This document shows positions 1 to 8,175 of a DNA stretch of 64,000 nucleotides, piece after piece; the first letter of the stretch is position 1, and each line of letters opens with the position of its first letter. Below the pieces are notes generated by a model. The model did not search any database. It was given only the letters and a program-made list of their open reading frames with translations, and was not told the origin of the DNA. This DNA comes from Sphingobacterium sp. SGR-19 (lineage in GTDB: Bacteria > Bacteroidota > Bacteroidia > Sphingobacteriales > Sphingobacteriaceae), in contig NZ_JAAKGS010000007.1 of NCBI RefSeq assembly GCF_011043555.1, positions 216,283-280,282 on the forward strand, in the 5' to 3' direction. The position numbers were made by a program, and so were the translations under genes.

Positions 1-1044
1 AGCTACTTTTCTGGGGGGCAATCGCTTTATCTTAGTGCACCGATATTCAATGGATTCCAAATTTTACATGACATCCGGCGAAGGGCGAGTGCCCGGGAAG
101 CCGGAAAATTTGAATTCGAGGGTGTTGTGAATGAATTGAAACTGGATGTAATAGAAGCGTATGTATTGGTATTAACGGCACAGGATATGTTGCAGCAAAC
201 AGAGGGACAATTGACCGTAACACAGGAAACGGTAGATCGTATGGAGATCATGCAGCGGGAAGGAGCGGCTGATCCCGGAGACTTCTATGATTTAAAAGGG
301 CAATTGCGTACCGATCAAAATCTGTTGGAAACAAACAGACAAGCGCTGTACAACAGACGATTACGTTTAGCGGCTTTATTGAACATGGCTATCGATGAAC
401 TGCCCGAACTTGAACCGTTACTATTCTCTATTGATCAGAAGCCTTATTCCGGTGTTGAACTATATCATACAGCCAAGGGTGTCTTACCGCAATTCAAGGC
501 TTTGGATTGGCGTGTCAAGGAAGCCCAACAACAAGTAAAAGTGATGAAATCAGATTATTATCCATCTCTATCATTGTCTGCTGGCATACAGTCTCGTTTT
601 TCAAGCATCGATGACTCCGGTTTTAATTATTGGCAACAGTTTAGAAACTATCCCTCAAAAGGTATTTCATTTAATCTACGTATTCCGATTTTTAACAAAA
701 TGAAGGTAAGGACACAGGTGACGCTGGCAAACCTAGATCTGGACGAGGTAAAATGGGAACGGCAGATTCAAGAAAATCAGTTGCGGGAAGAAACCGCAAA
801 AGCCGTGTTTAGTATGAAAACGCTTCGGGAGAACGTCCATAACCTACGGGAGCAAGAACAAAGCTATCAAGAAGCTTTTCGTATTGCGCAAGTGCATTTT
901 GATGCTGGAAATAGCAACTCGGTAATATTTTTAACCGCAAAAAACAAACTGGACCATACCAGAAATGCATTGGTCATTAAACAGTACGAGTGGATAATGC
1001 AAAAATATATCAATGATTATTACGCGGGAACGTTAGATTTGTAA
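1..1044 (+). CDS. TolC-like outer-membrane efflux protein, 5' end cut by window
   Basis: The reading frame is open from base 1, so the gene starts upstream of the window and only its last 347 codons are seen. The protein belongs to the outer membrane efflux protein (TolC/OEP) family, which forms the trimeric outer-membrane duct of tripartite exporters. Visible support is the long helical, Gln/Glu/Arg-rich stretches typical of the periplasmic alpha-barrel, the strand-like segment SLYLSAPIFNGFQ near the start, and a second similar one, GISFNLRIPIFNKMKVRTQV, about 200 residues later. This is the two-repeat layout of the family. A sigma-54-type regulator and kinase follow after 28 bases, a common arrangement next to MacB/HlyD-type ABC exporters in Bacteroidota. 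The partner pump genes would lie before the window. The substrate cannot be told. Confidence 0.85.
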   Translation, partial: SYFSGGQSLYLSAPIFNGFQILHDIRRRASAREAGKFEFEGVVNELKLDVIEAYVLVLTAQDMLQQTEGQLTVTQETVDRMEIMQREGAADPGDFYDLKGQLRTDQNLLETNRQALYNRRLRLAALLNMAIDELPELEPLLFSIDQKPYSGVELYHTAKGVLPQFKALDWRVKEAQQQVKVMKSDYYPSLSLSAGIQSRFSSIDDSGFNYWQQFRNYPSKGISFNLRIPIFNKMKVRTQVTLANLDLDEVKWERQIQENQLREETAKAVFSMKTLRENVHNLREQEQSYQEAFRIAQVHFDAGNSNSVIFLTAKNKLDHTRNALVIKQYEWIMQKYINDYYAGTLDL

Positions 1045-1072
1045 TACGAAAAAAAGTTACCTTAGTTCTGTA

Positions 1073-2440
1073 ATGAAGAAAGCCTCTATTTTAGTAGTTG
1101 ATGATGACCAGGATTTGCTAACAGCCGTCCGTATTTTATTAAGACCGAAAGTACAGCAAGTCATCGTTGAACCCAATCCCGAAAATATCCTTCGTACACT
1201 GGAACGGAATGCTATTGATATCGTGTTGTTGGATATGAATTTTAAGAGTGTTATCAATACCGGCAATGAGGGATTATTTTGGCTGGGAAAGATCAAAAGC
1301 CAATATCCGCATATTAAGGTGGTCATGATTACGGCGTACGGTGCGGTTGATCTCGCGGTGCGGTCACTCAAACAGGGAGCGTCTGATTTTATTGTAAAGC
1401 CGTGGCAAAATGAACATCTGCTGCAAACATTGGAAACTGTTTTCGAGGAAACCAAACAAACAAAAGGGCAAGATAAAACGAGTTCACCAGCACTTCGTCA
1501 AGACAATGATTTGATAGGTCGTTCGGCGATTATGGAAGATCTACAGTATAAAATGGATAAAGTAGCACCTACAGAAGCCAATATTTTGATACTGGGAGAG
1601 AACGGAACAGGAAAAGACTTGATTGCGCAGGCCTTGCACCGACGTTCGTTGCGAGCAAAGCAGGCCTATATTAAAGTAGATGTGGGGGCATTGACCGAAA
1701 CACTTTTTGAGAGCGAGCTGTTTGGATACAAGAAAGGTGCTTTCACGGATGCGAGAGAGGACAGGCAAGGGCGTTTTGAGGCGGCAAACAGAGGTACATT
1801 GTTTTTAGACGAGATCGGCAATATAAGCTTGCAGCAACAGGCAAAGCTATTGAGTGCGCTGCAAAATCGACAAGTCGTACCGTTGGGTTCTTACCAACCT
1901 GTTCCGGTGGATATCCGATTGTTGAGTGCAACCAATGTACCGTTAAAAGCTTTGGCTGACGAAAGCAGATTTCGTAAGGATTTGATATACCGCATTAACA
2001 CAGTGGAGATACAGGTGCCACCGTTACGGGAGCGGGGAGAGGATATCGTGTTGTTGGCTAACCATTTTCTAGATTTTTACAGCCGGAAGTATCATAAAAA
2101 TATGGAGGGATTTGAGGGTGATGCGGTTCAGAAGTTAAAAACCTATCATTTCCCGGGTAATGTTCGCGAACTTCAATACAGTATAGAACGTGCGGTTATT
2201 ATGGCGGAGCAACAAAGTATACGGGATAGCGACATTTTATTTTCTCCGATTGAGCAAGCGATCCAAGAGAGTAGTAAATTGAGTGAACCAACTTATGCTA
2301 ATCAGAGCTTAGAAGAGATGGAGCGTCATGCCATTCAGTCTGCAATCGAACGCTACAATGGCAATATCAGTAAGGCAGCGCGGGAATTAGGATTAACAAG
2401 GGCAGCATTGTATAGACGGATGGAGAAATATAATATTTGA
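1073..2440 (+). CDS. NtrC-family sigma-54-dependent response regulator
   Basis: This 455-residue protein has the full three-part NtrC architecture. The N-terminal receiver (about 1-120) carries the acidic pocket DDD at 10-12, phospho-acceptor Asp54, Thr87 and Lys109. The central AAA+ domain (about 150-385) has the Walker A variant GENGTGKD, the sigma-54 contact loop and the Walker B stretch GTLFLDEIG. A C-terminal Fis-type helix-turn-helix ends the protein (NISKAARELGLTRAALYRRM). It should activate sigma-54 promoters when phosphorylated by the kinase that starts 4 bases downstream. The contact loop reads GAFTDA rather than the classical GAFTGA. The neighbouring TolC gene suggests control of an envelope exporter, which is inference. 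Confidence 0.93.
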   Translation: MKKASILVVDDDQDLLTAVRILLRPKVQQVIVEPNPENILRTLERNAIDIVLLDMNFKSVINTGNEGLFWLGKIKSQYPHIKVVMITAYGAVDLAVRSLKQGASDFIVKPWQNEHLLQTLETVFEETKQTKGQDKTSSPALRQDNDLIGRSAIMEDLQYKMDKVAPTEANILILGENGTGKDLIAQALHRRSLRAKQAYIKVDVGALTETLFESELFGYKKGAFTDAREDRQGRFEAANRGTLFLDEIGNISLQQQAKLLSALQNRQVVPLGSYQPVPVDIRLLSATNVPLKALADESRFRKDLIYRINTVEIQVPPLRERGEDIVLLANHFLDFYSRKYHKNMEGFEGDAVQKLKTYHFPGNVRELQYSIERAVIMAEQQSIRDSDILFSPIEQAIQESSKLSEPTYANQSLEEMERHAIQSAIERYNGNISKAARELGLTRAALYRRMEKYNI

Positions 2441-2444
2441 CAGC

Positions 2445-3770
2445 ATGGGGCGGTTGAGGGATTTTTTCTTCTGGAAGATATTGTTCTTGCTATTCATAGC
2501 GGTGGGGGTAGCCTATTTATCCTTTCAAAAATGGTATTTACCTGCAACAATAAGCTTTATCGTGCTTTTTATACTTGCCTTTCAATGGTTGGGTAAGCAA
2601 CGGAAATTAGTTGAGGAAGTACTGGATTTCTCCGAAGCAGTCCGTTATCGTGATTTTACCCGACGGTTTGTCATCAGACATCCTAAATCCACCGAGGGGA
2701 AATTGTTCGCTGCGTTTAATGATATTAACGATGTGTATAGGCGGATCAGTATGGATAAGGAAATCCAACATCAATACCTGAATAAGGTACTCAACATGTT
2801 GGATTCCGCTATCATTTTTTACCAAGAGGATACCGGGAAGGTGATGTGGATTAATGATGCGTTTAAACAACTCTTTCGAACGCCGCATATTGGAAATATC
2901 CATGGACTGATGAAACGTCACCCAGAATTGTATGAAAAAACAATTCACATGAAACTTGGAAAGCAGCAAGTAGAATCAGTGAGCTTGGCGATGGGAAAAA
3001 TTAAAATACTCATGCATGGTTCCACGTTTTCAACGGAAGAAGGAACTTTTCGGATTGTCGTTTACCAAAATATAAGCGAGGCGATAGACGAAACGGAAAC
3101 CAGGGCATGGCATAAATTACTACGGGTATTGACGCATGAGATTATGAATTCCATTGCGCCGATCAGCTCATTGGCGGAGACGCTACACGCCCGTTTAGAA
3201 CACGGATATGGTGAGGAGGATATAGACGACCTTAAGCTTGGTATCTATACGATAAAGCGACGTAGCGAGGGACTTTTACAGTTCGCCAAGAGTTATCGGT
3301 TGATTAATAAAGTAGACCAACCTAACTTTGTAGATATACAATTAAAAGTACTTTTCGAAAGTATTTATCAGTTGCTCGAACCTACGTTACTGCAGAAAAG
3401 CATCGATTTGGATATCATTTTAAAAGATACGCGCCTAGCTCTTCGTGCGGACGTTAACTTAGTAGAGCAGGCTTTAATTAATCTGCTGCTCAATGCCATG
3501 GAAGCGGTTAAAGATTGTGCTGAGCCTTATATCAGTATAACGGGGCTGAAAAGAGACGACCACCTGTTTATCAAAATCCAAGATAATGGACGAGGGATGT
3601 CTCCCGATATTCAGGAGCAGATATTTACGCCGTTTTTTACGACCAAGAAATCGGGCAGTGGGGTAGGGTTGACGCTCAGTAAGCAAATTATGCTCCTGCA
3701 CAAAGGAAACCTTTTTGTAGAAAGTGAAGAAGGGAAAGGGAGCACATTTTCGTTGCAGTTTATGTCGTAA
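2445..3770 (+). CDS. Membrane sensor histidine kinase, partner of the NtrC-type regulator
   Basis: The protein has 441 residues. Two hydrophobic segments at about 8-24 and 31-48 with a very short loop anchor it in the inner membrane, so there is almost no periplasmic sensor. A PAS-like cytoplasmic region follows (about 110-215). The phospho-acceptor motif is LTHEIMNSIAPISSL with His231, and the HATPase domain shows NLLLNAMEAV (N box), DNGRGM (G1), FTTKKSGSGVGL (F/G2) and a final GSTFSLQF. This resembles NtrB/NtrY-type kinases. It should autophosphorylate and pass phosphate to Asp54 of the regulator upstream; the 4-base spacing supports cotranscription. The signal is probably intracellular or membrane-borne because no large external domain is visible. 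Confidence 0.92.
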   Translation: MGRLRDFFFWKILFLLFIAVGVAYLSFQKWYLPATISFIVLFILAFQWLGKQRKLVEEVLDFSEAVRYRDFTRRFVIRHPKSTEGKLFAAFNDINDVYRRISMDKEIQHQYLNKVLNMLDSAIIFYQEDTGKVMWINDAFKQLFRTPHIGNIHGLMKRHPELYEKTIHMKLGKQQVESVSLAMGKIKILMHGSTFSTEEGTFRIVVYQNISEAIDETETRAWHKLLRVLTHEIMNSIAPISSLAETLHARLEHGYGEEDIDDLKLGIYTIKRRSEGLLQFAKSYRLINKVDQPNFVDIQLKVLFESIYQLLEPTLLQKSIDLDIILKDTRLALRADVNLVEQALINLLLNAMEAVKDCAEPYISITGLKRDDHLFIKIQDNGRGMSPDIQEQIFTPFFTTKKSGSGVGLTLSKQIMLLHKGNLFVESEEGKGSTFSLQFMS

Positions 3771-3785
3771 CTTCATCCTAAATAT

Positions 3786-3793
3786 TACCTTTG
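3786..3793 (+). promoter_or_regulatory. Candidate -7 box TACCTTTG
   Basis: TACCTTTG matches the Bacteroidota -7 consensus TAnnTTTG and ends only 4 bases before the ATG at 3798. If used, the transcript would start at or just after that ATG, meaning a leaderless message or a later start codon. No clear -33 TTTG partner was seen at the usual distance. Confidence 0.4.
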
Positions 3794-3797
3794 TAAC

Positions 3798-4289
3798 ATG
3801 CGCTACTACTGGGATTTGATACGACATTTTTTTGTTTCCAATAGCCGGCACGGTACGCATTCGCCTTTTGTATACGGTTTGGCCTCGAGCGCTATTTATC
3901 ACGTTTCAAGTGTGCAGCCGCGTATGATGAAAGTTCCATTGGATTTTAATCCCAAATATCGAACCTTACTTTTAGATATATTGATTTATATGAATGTAGA
4001 GGAGCTGGGATATCTGGCGCAGTCCAATCAGGCTGAGGCACTGTTTACGAATTTAAAGAACGATGTTGCTGACGAGATAACAGACGCGGTTCGTGCAGGA
4101 AAGGTGGTTGTCGTACACGAGCCTTTTCAGACCATCAAAACAAAACGACTATGGCAGCAACTGGTGCAAAGCACGGACGTCGTAGTATCTATCAACCTAT
4201 TCCACTTTGGTCTGTTAATGTATCGTAAAGAACAGCGAAAAGAAAATTTTCGGTTACGCTATCCGTTTTGGAGTAGGTGGTGGGCATAG
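3798..4289 (+). CDS. Shortened, methyltransferase-like protein lacking the SAM-binding core
   Basis: This 163-residue protein carries the hallmark N-terminus of a Bacteroidota class I SAM-dependent methyltransferase family (SRHGTHSPFVYGL, residues 16-28). It also carries a hallmark C-terminus (VVSINLFHFGLLMYRKEQRK followed by ENFRLRYPF). From memory, members are usually about 240-260 residues long. Here the middle that would hold the glycine-rich SAM loop and its acidic partner is absent, and no GxGxG-like motif is visible between residues 30 and 110. It is therefore probably an internally deleted, catalytically dead relative that is still open as a frame, or a shortened protein with another role. 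It follows the kinase gene by 27 bases and is followed by a large inverted repeat. Confidence 0.6.
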   Translation: MRYYWDLIRHFFVSNSRHGTHSPFVYGLASSAIYHVSSVQPRMMKVPLDFNPKYRTLLLDILIYMNVEELGYLAQSNQAEALFTNLKNDVADEITDAVRAGKVVVVHEPFQTIKTKRLWQQLVQSTDVVVSINLFHFGLLMYRKEQRKENFRLRYPFWSRWWA

Positions 4290-4304
4290 CTAATATATCT
4301 TCGC

Positions 4305-4487
4305 CTTTTCTTCGGACAGTGTTCGCCCCTGCTTCGGACAATTACCGTGTTTTTTATTGACATTTTACTGTGCATTTACCGTGTAGACCTCAGTAAATGC
4401 ACGGTAAATACACGGTAAATTCTCGGTTAATGGGCGAAGAGGGTCCGAAGCATGTTCGATAAAGTAGGGAAAACGTCCGAAGAAAAG
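4305..4487. repeat. Nested imperfect inverted repeat between convergent genes
   Basis: Three concentric sets of complementary arms occupy this gap. The outer set is CTTTTCTTCGGAC (4305-4317) with GTCCGAAGAAAAG (4475-4487). The middle set is GCTTCGGAC (4331-4339) with GTCCGAAGC (4443-4451). The inner set is GCATTTACCGTG (4372-4383) with CACGGTAAAT at 4411-4420 and a second overlapping copy, GTAAATGCACGGTAAAT, at 4393-4409. The arms show this directly. It could act as a terminator for the converging genes or be a palindromic mobile element of the REP/MITE class. No coding frame is apparent inside. Confidence 0.7.
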
Positions 4488-4493
4488 CTTGAT

Positions 4494-5660
4494 CTAAAAA
4501 GCCTCGCTGATGCTTAAATAAAATCCTGTCTGTCTCTTTTCGCCTGGTCTTTTTTCGCCAAAAGCGTAGTCAAACCGAACAGTACTGTTATGTTCTAAAC
4601 TAAAGAAATAACGGATGCCGCCGCCAAAGCTTGGCACAAAGCGTAAACCATGTTGTTGGGAGAAGGTGCTACCTGTCCCGCCAAATCCGACAATACCAAG
4701 TCGAGGTATAAACCGATATCTTAATTCCAGTTGGGCGGTGGCGTAGTTCTTATCTTTATATCGTCCCAGATAATAGCCACGCATGGTCATGTCTCCTCCC
4801 AAATCACGATAGGCGTAAAAGGGAACATTTTCTCCAAAAGTACCACGGTATATCGCTTGTCCAGCGAGCGTTATTTTTGATGAAAGAGCATGAAACCCTC
4901 TGATATCAGCTTCCACTTGGCTTCCTACAAAGTTGTCGTCGCCCCAAAAGTGCGGGGCATAAGCATATTTTATGCGAGAATAGAATCCGTTGGTCGTATA
5001 GGTGGTGTTGTTTCGTGTGTCGTACAAAGATGATACGCCGAAGGCTAAATACTGGCCGCCCTTTTTTCCTAACACTTCGGGTTGTTCAAAAACACCGCCG
5101 GGTTCACGGTCGTTAAACTTAAAATTTTCATATTCCACATTTACACCTGCATACCATTTGGAGACAATTTTTTTTTCTACATCGATCTTTGCCCGCGTGA
5201 GTTGATGTTCCAAAAAATCCTCATCGGCCAACCAAGTATCTGATCCAAGGCCATAGAAATTAAAGGGCCAATCCCGATACCGTAGTTCGGATAAAATATG
5301 ATAATCATTATTTTTGGTCCATATATCGGTAAGCAGTTTGATATTTTTCTGTTTTTTAGTCGTAAGCGTTCCCATAAGTGTTATATTAGACGTTCGGCTG
5401 TGTGGGTCGGCTTTATCTAAGTAGAAATTATATGTTCCAGCAATACCGTACTCCACACCGGTTTCCTGAGCATATCCCAAGGCAGGCAAAACGATCAAAC
5501 TTGCACCACGTGTAGAGTCACTTTCTGCAGAGAGGAATTTTTTTACCATCTTCTTGATAAGCGTCTGTTCTTGTGCATAAGTTGTTGACGATATTAATGT
5601 CATTAGCAATGCAGTCAGCAGTAAGGTATTTCCGAAACGTCGTTCTCGTTTTATCAACAT
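4494..5660 (-). CDS. Omp85/BamA-type outer-membrane beta-barrel protein without POTRA domains
   Basis: The 388-residue product begins with a signal peptide (about 1-29, charged KRERR then a hydrophobic run, cut likely after TTYA). It ends with Phe, the usual C-terminal residue of barrel proteins. Features of the bacterial surface antigen (PF01103) family are the alternating-strand pattern, a loop with GLGSDTW, GGDMTMRGYYLGRYKDKNY (the conserved MRGY/RGF-like element) and a C-terminal strand after VRFDYAFGEKR. There is no room for POTRA repeats, so it is a barrel-only member like many Bacteroidota patatin-linked or orphan Omp85 proteins. The role may be transport or assembly at the outer membrane; the substrate is unknown. 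It converges with the gene at 3798 across the inverted repeat. Confidence 0.85.
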   Translation of the reverse strand: MLIKRERRFGNTLLLTALLMTLISSTTYAQEQTLIKKMVKKFLSAESDSTRGASLIVLPALGYAQETGVEYGIAGTYNFYLDKADPHSRTSNITLMGTLTTKKQKNIKLLTDIWTKNNDYHILSELRYRDWPFNFYGLGSDTWLADEDFLEHQLTRAKIDVEKKIVSKWYAGVNVEYENFKFNDREPGGVFEQPEVLGKKGGQYLAFGVSSLYDTRNNTTYTTNGFYSRIKYAYAPHFWGDDNFVGSQVEADIRGFHALSSKITLAGQAIYRGTFGENVPFYAYRDLGGDMTMRGYYLGRYKDKNYATAQLELRYRFIPRLGIVGFGGTGSTFSQQHGLRFVPSFGGGIRYFFSLEHNSTVRFDYAFGEKRPGEKRQTGFYLSISEAF

Positions 5661-5755
5661 AAGTAACTCTCTTGAAAAATGCGGTGCAAGATGTAAATTA
5701 TTTCCTTGCGTATCAAGTATATGGTGTAAACGGTGGTTTTTTTTTGTAAAATATT

Positions 5756-5785
5756 TTTGTAGTTTGGTTTGAGTCGCTATCTTTG
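5756..5785 (+). promoter_or_regulatory. Promoter of the tRNA-tuf operon
   Basis: TTTG (5756-5759) and TATCTTTG (5778-5785) are separated by 18 bases, matching the Bacteroidota -33/-7 promoter pattern. It lies about 170 bases before tRNA-Thr, leaving a long leader. Confidence 0.7.
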
Positions 5786-5833
5786 CCTCATCAAAATCAA
5801 ATGATTAAAGGTTATTTGAGGCTGGTGGTTAGC

Positions 5834-5942
5834 GTTCTTTAACACGATAAAAAAGTTTTTAAAAAAACTTGCAAATATCAAAATTAAGTTGGATTTTTGC
5901 ACTCGCTATCTGGAAAGGTAGGTGTTCTTTGGAGAGTTTTTT
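5834..5942 (+). promoter_or_regulatory. Two boxA-like GTTCTTT elements in the tRNA operon leader
   Basis: GTTCTTTAACA at 5834-5844 and GTTCTTTGG at 5934-5942 resemble the GTTCTTTGA boxA-like element of Bacteroidota rRNA leaders, where Nus factors assemble for antitermination. The function here is inferred. Confidence 0.4.
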
Positions 5943-5956
5943 AAAATTAAAATATT

Positions 5957-6029
<73 letters not shown>

Positions 6030-6055
6030 CTAAATGCAATTCATTTTGCAGGTTT

Positions 6056-6139
6056 GGAGGGGTTCCAGAGCGGTCAAATGGGACGGACTGTAAATCCGTT
6101 GCTTCGGCTTCGAAGGTTCGAATCCTTCTCCCTCCACCA
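6056..6139 (+). tRNA. tRNA-Tyr (GTA)
   Basis: The acceptor arm GGAGGGG pairs with TCCCTCC at 6129-6135. The anticodon loop CTGTAAA gives GTA, and the long variable arm (TTGCTTCGGCTTCGAA region) marks a class II tRNA. A CCA follows at 6137-6139, so the 3' end is encoded, unlike in the neighbouring tRNAs. Confidence 0.95.
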
Positions 6140-6205
6140 CCCGATTTTAGTGCGTATGTGACGATTTGTGTTTTAGTTACAAGTCGATCAGTCTAAAATC
6201 AATCA

Positions 6206-6278
6206 GCGGAAGTAGCTCAATTGGTAGAGCGATAGCCTTCCAAGCTATAGGTTGCGGGTTCGAGGCCCGTCTTCCGCT
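6206..6278 (+). tRNA. tRNA-Gly (TCC)
   Basis: The acceptor arms GCGGAAG and CTTCCGC pair. The anticodon stem ATAGC/GCTAT encloses the loop CTTCCAA with anticodon TCC. D- and T-arms are intact and CCA is not encoded. Confidence 0.95.
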
Positions 6279-6367
6279 CATTTTTAAAGTTTGATTTAAA
6301 GTCTCTGTCTTTTTGATGAATTGTCCAAATAGGTAGAGGCTATCATCTGTAGATAGGCTTTTGATAA

Positions 6368-6439
<72 letters not shown>

Positions 6440-6515
6440 CAAAAAATATGGAAGTTTATTACTTTTGTAAAGGATTTAATTAAGAAACATTTTATAATTA
6501 CTAATTCGCATAAAC

Positions 6516-7703
6516 ATGGCAAAAGAGAAATTTGACCGGAGTAAACCGCACTTAAATATCGGTACAATCGGTCACGTTGACCACGGTAAAACAACGACTA
6601 CAGCTGCTATCACTAAAGTATTGGCTGATAAAGGTTTTTCAGAAGCGCGTTCATTTGATTCAATTGACTCTGCTCCTGAAGAAAAAGAGCGTGGTATCAC
6701 AATCAATACGGCACACGTAGAATACCAAACAGCGAACCGTCACTATGCGCACGTTGACTGTCCTGGTCACGCTGACTATGTGAAAAACATGGTTACTGGT
6801 GCTGCACAGATGGACGGAGCTATCATCGTAGTTGCTGCGACTGATGGTCCTATGCCTCAAACTCGTGAGCACATCTTGTTGGCTCGCCAGGTAGGTGTTC
6901 CTGCGTTAGTAGTGTTCTTGAACAAAGTTGACTTGGTTGACGACGAAGAGTTGTTAGAGCTTGTTGAAATGGAAGTTCGTGAACTATTATCTTTCTACGA
7001 ATTCCCAGGTGATGATATCCCTGTAATCAAAGGATCTGCGCTAGGTGCATTGAACGGTGAGCCTGAGTGGGTTGATAAAATCATGGAATTAATGGATGCT
7101 GTAGATAACTACATTCCAATTCCTCCACGTTTGACTGATCTTCCTTTCTTGATGCCAATCGAAGACGTATTTTCTATCACAGGTCGTGGTACAGTTGCTA
7201 CTGGTCGTATCGAAAGAGGTGTAATCAACTCTGGTGACCCAGTTGATATCTTGGGTATGGGTGCTGAGAACTTGAAATCTACTGTAACAGGGGTAGAGAT
7301 GTTCCGTAAGATTTTGGATTACGGTGAAGCTGGTGACAACGTAGGTTTGTTGTTACGTGGTATTGAGAAAACCGATATCCGTCGTGGTATGGTAATCTGT
7401 AAGCCAGGTACAGTAACTCCTCACACAGATTTCAAAGCTGAGGTTTACGTATTGTCGAAAGCTGAAGGTGGTCGTCACACGCCGTTCTTCAATAAATACC
7501 GTCCTCAATTCTATTTCCGTACAACTGACGTAACAGGAGAAATCGCGTTGCCAGAAGGTACTGAAATGGTTATGCCTGGTGATAACGTAACAATTACTGT
7601 TAAATTGATCAACGCTATCGCTATGGAAAAAGGTCTACGTTTCGCTATCCGTGAAGGTGGTCGTACCGTAGGTGCTGGTCAGGTAACTGAAATCTTGGCG
7701 TAA
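6516..7703 (+). CDS. tuf: Elongation factor Tu
   Basis: This 395-residue GTPase delivers aminoacyl-tRNA to the ribosomal A site. The GTP-binding motifs are clear: GHVDHGKT (P loop), the switch region [20 protein letters not shown] and NKVD. Domains 2 and 3 follow, with [17 protein letters not shown] and a C-terminal [14 protein letters not shown]. Length and sequence are typical. It is the fifth gene of the tRNA-Thr-Tyr-Gly-Thr-tuf transcription unit, 76 bases after the last tRNA, and is followed by an intrinsic terminator at 7730-7770. Only one tuf copy is visible in the window. Confidence 0.99.
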   Translation: MAKEKFDRSKPHLNIGTIGHVDHGKTTTTAAITKVLADKGFSEARSFDSIDSAPEEKERGITINTAHVEYQTANRHYAHVDCPGHADYVKNMVTGAAQMDGAIIVVAATDGPMPQTREHILLARQVGVPALVVFLNKVDLVDDEELLELVEMEVRELLSFYEFPGDDIPVIKGSALGALNGEPEWVDKIMELMDAVDNYIPIPPRLTDLPFLMPIEDVFSITGRGTVATGRIERGVINSGDPVDILGMGAENLKSTVTGVEMFRKILDYGEAGDNVGLLLRGIEKTDIRRGMVICKPGTVTPHTDFKAEVYVLSKAEGGRHTPFFNKYRPQFYFRTTDVTGEIALPEGTEMVMPGDNVTITVKLINAIAMEKGLRFAIREGGRTVGAGQVTEILA

Positions 7704-7729
7704 TCTTTTAAGATTATCCTAGCATAATA

Positions 7730-7770
7730 AAAACAAGCTAATTGGCTGAGGCTGGTTAGCTTGTTTTTTT
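7730..7770 (+). terminator. Intrinsic terminator of tuf
   Basis: AAAACAAGCTAA (7730-7741) pairs with TTAGCTTGTTTT (7756-7767) and runs into a T tract. Confidence 0.88.
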
Positions 7771-7814
7771 CTACTTGATTAATGTCAGTAAAGTATAAAA
7801 AAAGGTAAATAATA

Positions 7815-7846
7815 TTTGCGCTAATAGCGTCGAAACGCTATATTTG
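7815..7846 (+). promoter_or_regulatory. Promoter of tRNA-Trp-secE-nusG
   Basis: TTTG (7815-7818) and TATATTTG (7839-7846) are 20 bases apart. The spacer contains the perfect inverted repeat TAGCGT-CGAA-ACGCTA (7825-7840), which overlaps the -7 box and could be an operator or chance. Confidence 0.65.
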
Positions 7847-7863
7847 CGTCATCAAAAAAACCA

Positions 7864-7935
7864 AGGGGTATAGTATAATGGTTAGTATAGCGGTCTCCAA
7901 AACCGTTGGTCTGGGTTCGAATCCTGGTACCCCTG
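7864..7935 (+). tRNA. tRNA-Trp (CCA)
   Basis: The acceptor AGGGGTA pairs with TACCCCT (7928-7934). The anticodon loop CTCCAAA gives CCA. It lies 25 bases before secE, a conserved position between tuf and secE in many bacteria. Confidence 0.95.
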
Positions 7936-7960
7936 CTAAAATAATTTAGGTAAACTAAAA

Positions 7961-8155
7961 ATGGCTAAAGTACTTGATTTTATAAAAAGCTCCTATGTCG
8001 AGGTTACAGAGAAAGTAACTTGGCCTACTTGGGCGCAATTGCAAAGCTCGGCTGTAGTGGTACTTGTAGCGTCTGTCATTATTGCGTTGTTGATATTTGT
8101 GATGGATAAAGCTTCAAGTAATCTATTGGAGTTGTTGTACGGAATTACTTCCTAA
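7961..8155 (+). CDS. secE: Preprotein translocase subunit SecE
   Basis: This 64-residue single-span protein is the small essential subunit of the SecYEG channel. An amphipathic N-terminal helix (FIKSSYVEVTEKVTWPTWAQ) with the conserved VTWPT motif precedes one transmembrane helix (about 30-50, VVVLVASVIIALLIFVM). The short single-helix form is usual outside the gammaproteobacteria. It is placed between tRNA-Trp and nusG as in most bacterial genomes, 20 bases before nusG. Confidence 0.96.
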   Translation: MAKVLDFIKSSYVEVTEKVTWPTWAQLQSSAVVVLVASVIIALLIFVMDKASSNLLELLYGITS

Positions 8156-8175
8156 ATTTATCAGTAAAAAATTTT

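Larger units (their letters stand above)
5661..5956. other. Gene-free leader region of the tRNA-tuf operon
   Basis: This stretch separates the Omp85-type gene from the first tRNA and contains no gene. It holds a -33/-7 promoter (5756-5785), two GTTCTTT boxes exactly 100 bases apart (5834-5840 and 5934-5940), and a short palindrome, AAGTTTTT/AAAAACTT, at 5853-5870. Confidence 0.7.
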
